In this document: piece by piece, positions 2,476 to 5,217 of the stretch
Layout: every line of letters begins with the position of its first letter
How positions within the stretch are numbered: position 1 is the first letter of the stretch
From: Chloroflexota bacterium
GTDB lineage: Bacteria > Chloroflexota > Anaerolineae > VGOG01
DNA length: 5,217 nt
Assembly: GCA_030615705.1 (NCBI GenBank)
Contig: JAUWYT010000151.1
Location: 1 to 5,217, forward strand
Direction: 5' to 3'
Position numbers and translations under genes: made by a program
Notes under the pieces: generated by a model
Database searches by the model: none
Seen by the model: only the letters and a program-made list of their open reading frames with translations
What the model was told of the DNA's origin: nothing

Positions 2476-5217
2476 CTAACAGCCTTCGGGCACCTGAGCA
2501 GACGGGATGATCGGCAGGGTTACGGTGAAGCGACTCCCCACCCCCACTTCGCTCTCCGCCTCGATCCTGCAGCCGTGGGCCTCCGCCGCCTCCTTGGCCA
2601 GCGTCAGGCCGAGGCCCGTGCCCTCAATCCCTGATTCCGTCGCCGATCGCAGCCGGTGGAACTTCTCGAAGAGGTGAGGCAGGTCTTCGGAGAGGATGCC
2701 TATTCCCTGATCGGAGACGCTGAGGATGAGCTGGCCATCCTCTGCCCGTGCCTTCACCTTCACCTCCGCGCCCTCGTGGCTGAACTTAACCGCATTGCTG
2801 ACCAGGTTCCTTATCAAACTGACCATCAACTCCTTATCGGCAAGGATAGAGGGTAGATCGGAGGGGATGTCAACCTTGACATCAATCCCCCTATTTTGAG
2901 CCTGAACGCTGGGGAGGGAGATGACATAGTCCACGACCTCACGCAAGTTGAGGGGACTCTTGCTCAATTCGAAGCGCCCGGACTCAAGCCGGGAGAGACT
3001 CAAGAAATCGTCGATCAGAGCCGTCAAAGCATCTGTCTCCTCGTCTATGACCGTCAAGAAGTGATGGCGCATGGCCCTATCGCCCTCATCCAACTCCTCC
3101 AGGAGGAGCTCGGTGTAAGCCTTTATGGAGGCGAGGGGGGCGCGGAACTCGTGGGAGACATTGGCCACGATCTTCGATTTGAGATGATCCACTTCCTTCA
3201 GGTGGGTGATGTCCTGCCCCACACCGAGCACGCCGACGACGTTACCGAAAGCATCGCGGCGCGGGGCGGCATTCAACAGCACCTCCACCCGCTTCCCATC
3301 CTTGGTGTAGAGCGGAAACTCAAAGTTCGAGGTCACCTTGCCCGCCAGTGCGTTATCCCGCACCTCTTTCACCAAGACCCTGTAATCTTCGGCGATAAGA
3401 TCCTCCAACAGGCTGCGTCCCAACACTTCGTCCTTGCTGTAACCGGTGATCTCGGCCGCCTTCTGATTCCACTCGTTGACCAGTCCATTCGCATCGACAC
3501 CGAAGATCAGCGCGTTCGCGGTCTCAATGAGCTGGCGGAGTTCGGTGGCGACACGGGCCAATTCTTCCTCAGCTCGCTTGCGCTCGGTGATGTCCCTGCT
3601 TATGCCCACAAATCCTATCGGTTTGCCATTCGCATCTTTCATGATGGCTGAGCTCGTCTCTGCAGGAACTTTACTGCCGTCCTTAATGACAATGTGATAC
3701 TCTAGGTCTTTCACGTATCCTTTTTCCATCACTTCCTTCATCCCTGCAAATGCTTTTTCCCGATCTTCGAGAGCGACAAGATCAAATGTATCTTTTCCAA
3801 TCAAATCCCTCTTGTCTTTAGTGCCGTACATTTTCAGGGTAGCTTCATTTACATCTATGATTCTTCCATCTAAATCACTGATTACGATGCTATCTGTGGA
3901 CATCCTTACAGCGTTAGATAAACGTACTAACTCCTCCTCCGCTCGCTTGCGCTCGGTGATGCGTCCCAATTGCTCGGCAATCGCGTTGAGCAGACTTCTC
4001 TCTTCCTTCAGGAAAGGTCCCTTTGCGCTTTCGGGCTTTTCCTCCAAGTAACAAACCTCCAAAGAGCCGATTCGCTCGCCATGCACAGTGATGTCGCTGG
4101 CCTGCTTCAGGACGGTTTCTCTAAACTTTTCCGTCCTGAATTCTTGACCTTCCATAAAGACTCGGGCACAGGTGGCTTCCGGATACCGCCAGGCGAGGGG
4201 GATGAGATCGACAGTTCCCTGAAGGATCTCTTCCAACGAAATGCCGGGCTTCTCAACAAGGCTGGAAATGCCATAGAGGCAATCAAGTTCCTTGACCCGC
4301 TCGCCGAGATCGTGCGTCCGCTTCCGCAGCGCCTCCTCCGCCCGCTTGCGCTCGGCGTATTCACGGGCCAATTCCAAGGCATTTGAAATGTGCTGAGCGA
4401 GGTTTCTCACTGACGGAATGAAGAGTTCGGCTGGTTCGGTGGAAGTCATGCCGAGGGCGCCTATGATCTTTCCACGCCGCTTCAACGGCGTAACGATGGA
4501 GGGCGCCCTCTCGTAGCCCATAGTCTTTGATATCAGGTAGGCTAGCGGTCGCGGAAACAATTCGCCCATTATGTCGCTAATGTTGACCTGGAGGGTTTTT
4601 CCCTCTCTTACCACCTGACTGTAGATGCTGGACTTGTCCAGGTCGATCTTGAACCCTTTCAGCCGGAGCCCAGTCGCCTTCTCTCCCGCCTTCAACTGCC
4701 CGGAAGGTAAGGACGTTTCCACGATCCTAAGCTTCGATCCGTCATCCGTCAACAACAGGATGCTCGCAGTGTACCGTTTCGACTTCGCAAACTCCTCCTT
4801 CACGGTCTTGTAGGTCTCAGCCTCGTCCAGCAGGCCGTGTATCTTCGTGGACACGCCCTCCGTGAAGTGCATGATCTCGATTAGATCATGCAGCGCCTGC
4901 TCCGCCCGCTTGCGCTCGGCGAGCTCCTTCCGGACCTCCTCGTACAGCCGTGCATTCTCGATGGCTATTGCCGCCTGGTTGGCGAAGGCCATTGCCAGTT
5001 GGGACTCCTCAGAGGTATAAGGACGCACCTCCGCCCGATCCAGGGCGATCATGCCGATGACCTGATCCTTCACCATCAGCGGCACCCCCAACCAGGATCG
5101 AATGCGGCCCGACTCATAGCTATCCGCCTCTTCCTTGAAATGTGGGTAATCCTGAATGATGTCTTCGATAGCAAGCGGCGCTTTGGTCGTGACCACGCGA
5201 CAGTTGGGGAATTTAGG
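2476..5217 (-). CDS. Multi-GAF/PAS sensor histidine kinase, partial (N-terminus beyond right edge)
   Basis: The frame is open through the right edge (seven more codons upstream of the GTG at 5196), and the visible protein starts inside a GAF domain, so the true start is outside. Numbering from 5196: end of GAF1 (1-80, with SWLGVPL and AFANQAAIAIENARLYEE), GAF2 (about 104-275), a third GAF-like domain (about 301-413, ELDCLYGISSLVEKPG), PAS1 (422-536), PAS2 (548-665), HisKA dimerisation domain (672-740) with phospho-acceptor His682 in SHEFRAPL, and HATPase_c (748-897) with N-box RNLVSNAVKF, DQGIG (829-833), FEKFHR and GTGLGL (859-864). All catalytic boxes are intact. There is no membrane helix in the visible part, so it should be a cytosolic sensor of small ligands, redox or light. 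There is no C-terminal receiver. ERKRAE linkers recur four times. It likely phosphorylates the OmpR-type regulator encoded next. PAS1 is distinctly AT-richer than its flanks. The signal sensed cannot be read from sequence. Confidence 0.95.
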   Translation of the reverse strand, partial: PKFPNCRVVTTKAPLAIEDIIQDYPHFKEEADSYESGRIRSWLGVPLMVKDQVIGMIALDRAEVRPYTSEESQLAMAFANQAAIAIENARLYEEVRKELAERKRAEQALHDLIEIMHFTEGVSTKIHGLLDEAETYKTVKEEFAKSKRYTASILLLTDDGSKLRIVETSLPSGQLKAGEKATGLRLKGFKIDLDKSSIYSQVVREGKTLQVNISDIMGELFPRPLAYLISKTMGYERAPSIVTPLKRRGKIIGALGMTSTEPAELFIPSVRNLAQHISNALELAREYAERKRAEEALRKRTHDLGERVKELDCLYGISSLVEKPGISLEEILQGTVDLIPLAWRYPEATCARVFMEGQEFRTEKFRETVLKQASDITVHGERIGSLEVCYLEEKPESAKGPFLKEERSLLNAIAEQLGRITERKRAEEELVRLSNAVRMSTDSIVISDLDGRIIDVNEATLKMYGTKDKRDLIGKDTFDLVALEDREKAFAGMKEVMEKGYVKDLEYHIVIKDGSKVPAETSSAIMKDANGKPIGFVGISRDITERKRAEEELARVATELRQLIETANALIFGVDANGLVNEWNQKAAEITGYSKDEVLGRSLLEDLIAEDYRVLVKEVRDNALAGKVTSNFEFPLYTKDGKRVEVLLNAAPRRDAFGNVVGVLGVGQDITHLKEVDHLKSKIVANVSHEFRAPLASIKAYTELLLEELDEGDRAMRHHFLTVIDEETDALTALIDDFLSLSRLESGRFELSKSPLNLREVVDYVISLPSVQAQNRGIDVKVDIPSDLPSILADKELMVSLIRNLVSNAVKFSHEGAEVKVKARAEDGQLILSVSDQGIGILSEDLPHLFEKFHRLRSATESGIEGTGLGLTLAKEAAEAHGCRIEAESEVGVGSRFTVTLPIIPSAQVPEGC
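3575..3587 (-). repeat. Linker repeat copy 1 (CCGAGCGCAAGCG), between PAS1 and PAS2
   Basis: This exact 13-base sequence on the minus strand encodes the start of ERKRAEE after PAS1. It is identical at DNA level to three other copies in the kinase gene, although the protein motif would allow many other codons. Confidence 0.8.
3944..3956 (-). repeat. Linker repeat copy 2, upstream border of PAS1
   Basis: This exact copy of CCGAGCGCAAGCG encodes the ERKRAEE linker between the third GAF-like domain and PAS1. Together with copy 1 it brackets the AT-rich PAS1 module. Confidence 0.8.
4343..4355 (-). repeat. Linker repeat copy 3, between GAF2 and the third GAF-like domain
   Basis: This exact copy of CCGAGCGCAAGCG encodes AERKRAEEAL at residues 281-290 of the visible kinase. 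Confidence 0.8.
4868..4892. repeat. Perfect 10-base inverted repeat inside the kinase gene
   Basis: TGCATGATCT (4868-4877) and its exact complement AGATCATGCA (4883-4892) flank a five-base centre. It encodes the helix HDLIEIMH just after the first linker. The RNA could form a stable hairpin within the message. No function is recognised. Confidence 0.5.
4907..4919 (-). repeat. Linker repeat copy 4, between GAF1 and GAF2
   Basis: This exact copy of CCGAGCGCAAGCG encodes AERKRAEQAL at residues 93-102 of the visible kinase. It lies 15 bases from the internal inverted repeat. Confidence 0.8.

Noticed and set aside
2896..3651. Long plus-strand open frame (251 codons) opposite the kinase.
   Set aside because: It is antisense to the PAS2/HisKA/HATPase region, which has intact motifs. 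Its product shows no recognisable domain, and GC-rich coding DNA commonly yields such shadows.
3575..4919. The four spaced 13-base repeats as a CRISPR array or mobile element ends.
   Set aside because: They are far too distant (about 370-560 bases), lie in frame in a coding sequence and encode the known ERKRAEE inter-domain linker.
2476..5217. Hybrid kinase with a C-terminal receiver, or a membrane-bound sensor.
   Set aside because: The protein ends shortly after the ATPase domain, and no hydrophobic helix long enough to span a membrane is visible. The missing N-terminus could still hold one.

Overview
The window shows three minus-strand signalling genes and the start of a fourth, minus-strand gene for a surface-polysaccharide protein. 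Reading in the direction of transcription (high to low coordinates), the order is: a large multi-GAF/PAS hybrid-free sensor histidine kinase (cut by the right edge), an OmpR/PhoB-type response regulator, a stand-alone protein made of two receiver domains, and the N-terminal two thirds or less of a Wzz/GumC-like polysaccharide co-polymerase (cut by the left edge, with no stop codon in the window). No plus-strand gene, RNA gene, insertion sequence or CRISPR array is supported.

Organism: this is clearly bacterial. The kinase style (cytosolic GAF-GAF-GAF-PAS-PAS modules joined by repeated ERKRAEE linkers) and the regulator sequences recall Chloroflexota and other deep-branching or subsurface metagenomic lineages. 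That is an impression from protein style only and is low confidence. Strong Shine-Dalgarno sequences (GGAGG, GAGGG) precede two genes, while one gene seems to be read from a leaderless message.

Layout: the kinase (2476-5217) is followed by a 178-base gap to the regulator's preferred GTG start. That gap holds four direct repeats in exact 11-base steps (2434-2473), the spacing expected for a PhoB/OmpR-family operator, then a weak -10-like element and a small dyad. The regulator (1602-2297) is followed by a structured 3' region and a good rho-independent terminator (1473-1513). A new promoter follows: a second, weaker set of 11-base-spaced repeats (1385-1422) ends nine bases upstream of an extended -10 (TGCTATAAT), whose predicted +1 is the A of the ATG at 1363. 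This would drive the double-receiver gene and, 21 bases after its stop codon, the Wzz-like gene.

How they may work together (inference): the kinase senses a cytosolic signal and phosphorylates the OmpR-type regulator. The regulator binds the 11-base-step repeats to control its own gene and possibly the downstream promoter, and that promoter makes the double-receiver protein together with exopolysaccharide or capsule export genes. The double receiver has no output domain and would act by protein contact or as a phosphate relay or sink. One kinase module (PAS1) is visibly more AT-rich than its surroundings and is bracketed by identical 13-base linker repeats, which suggests domain gain by recombination between linkers.
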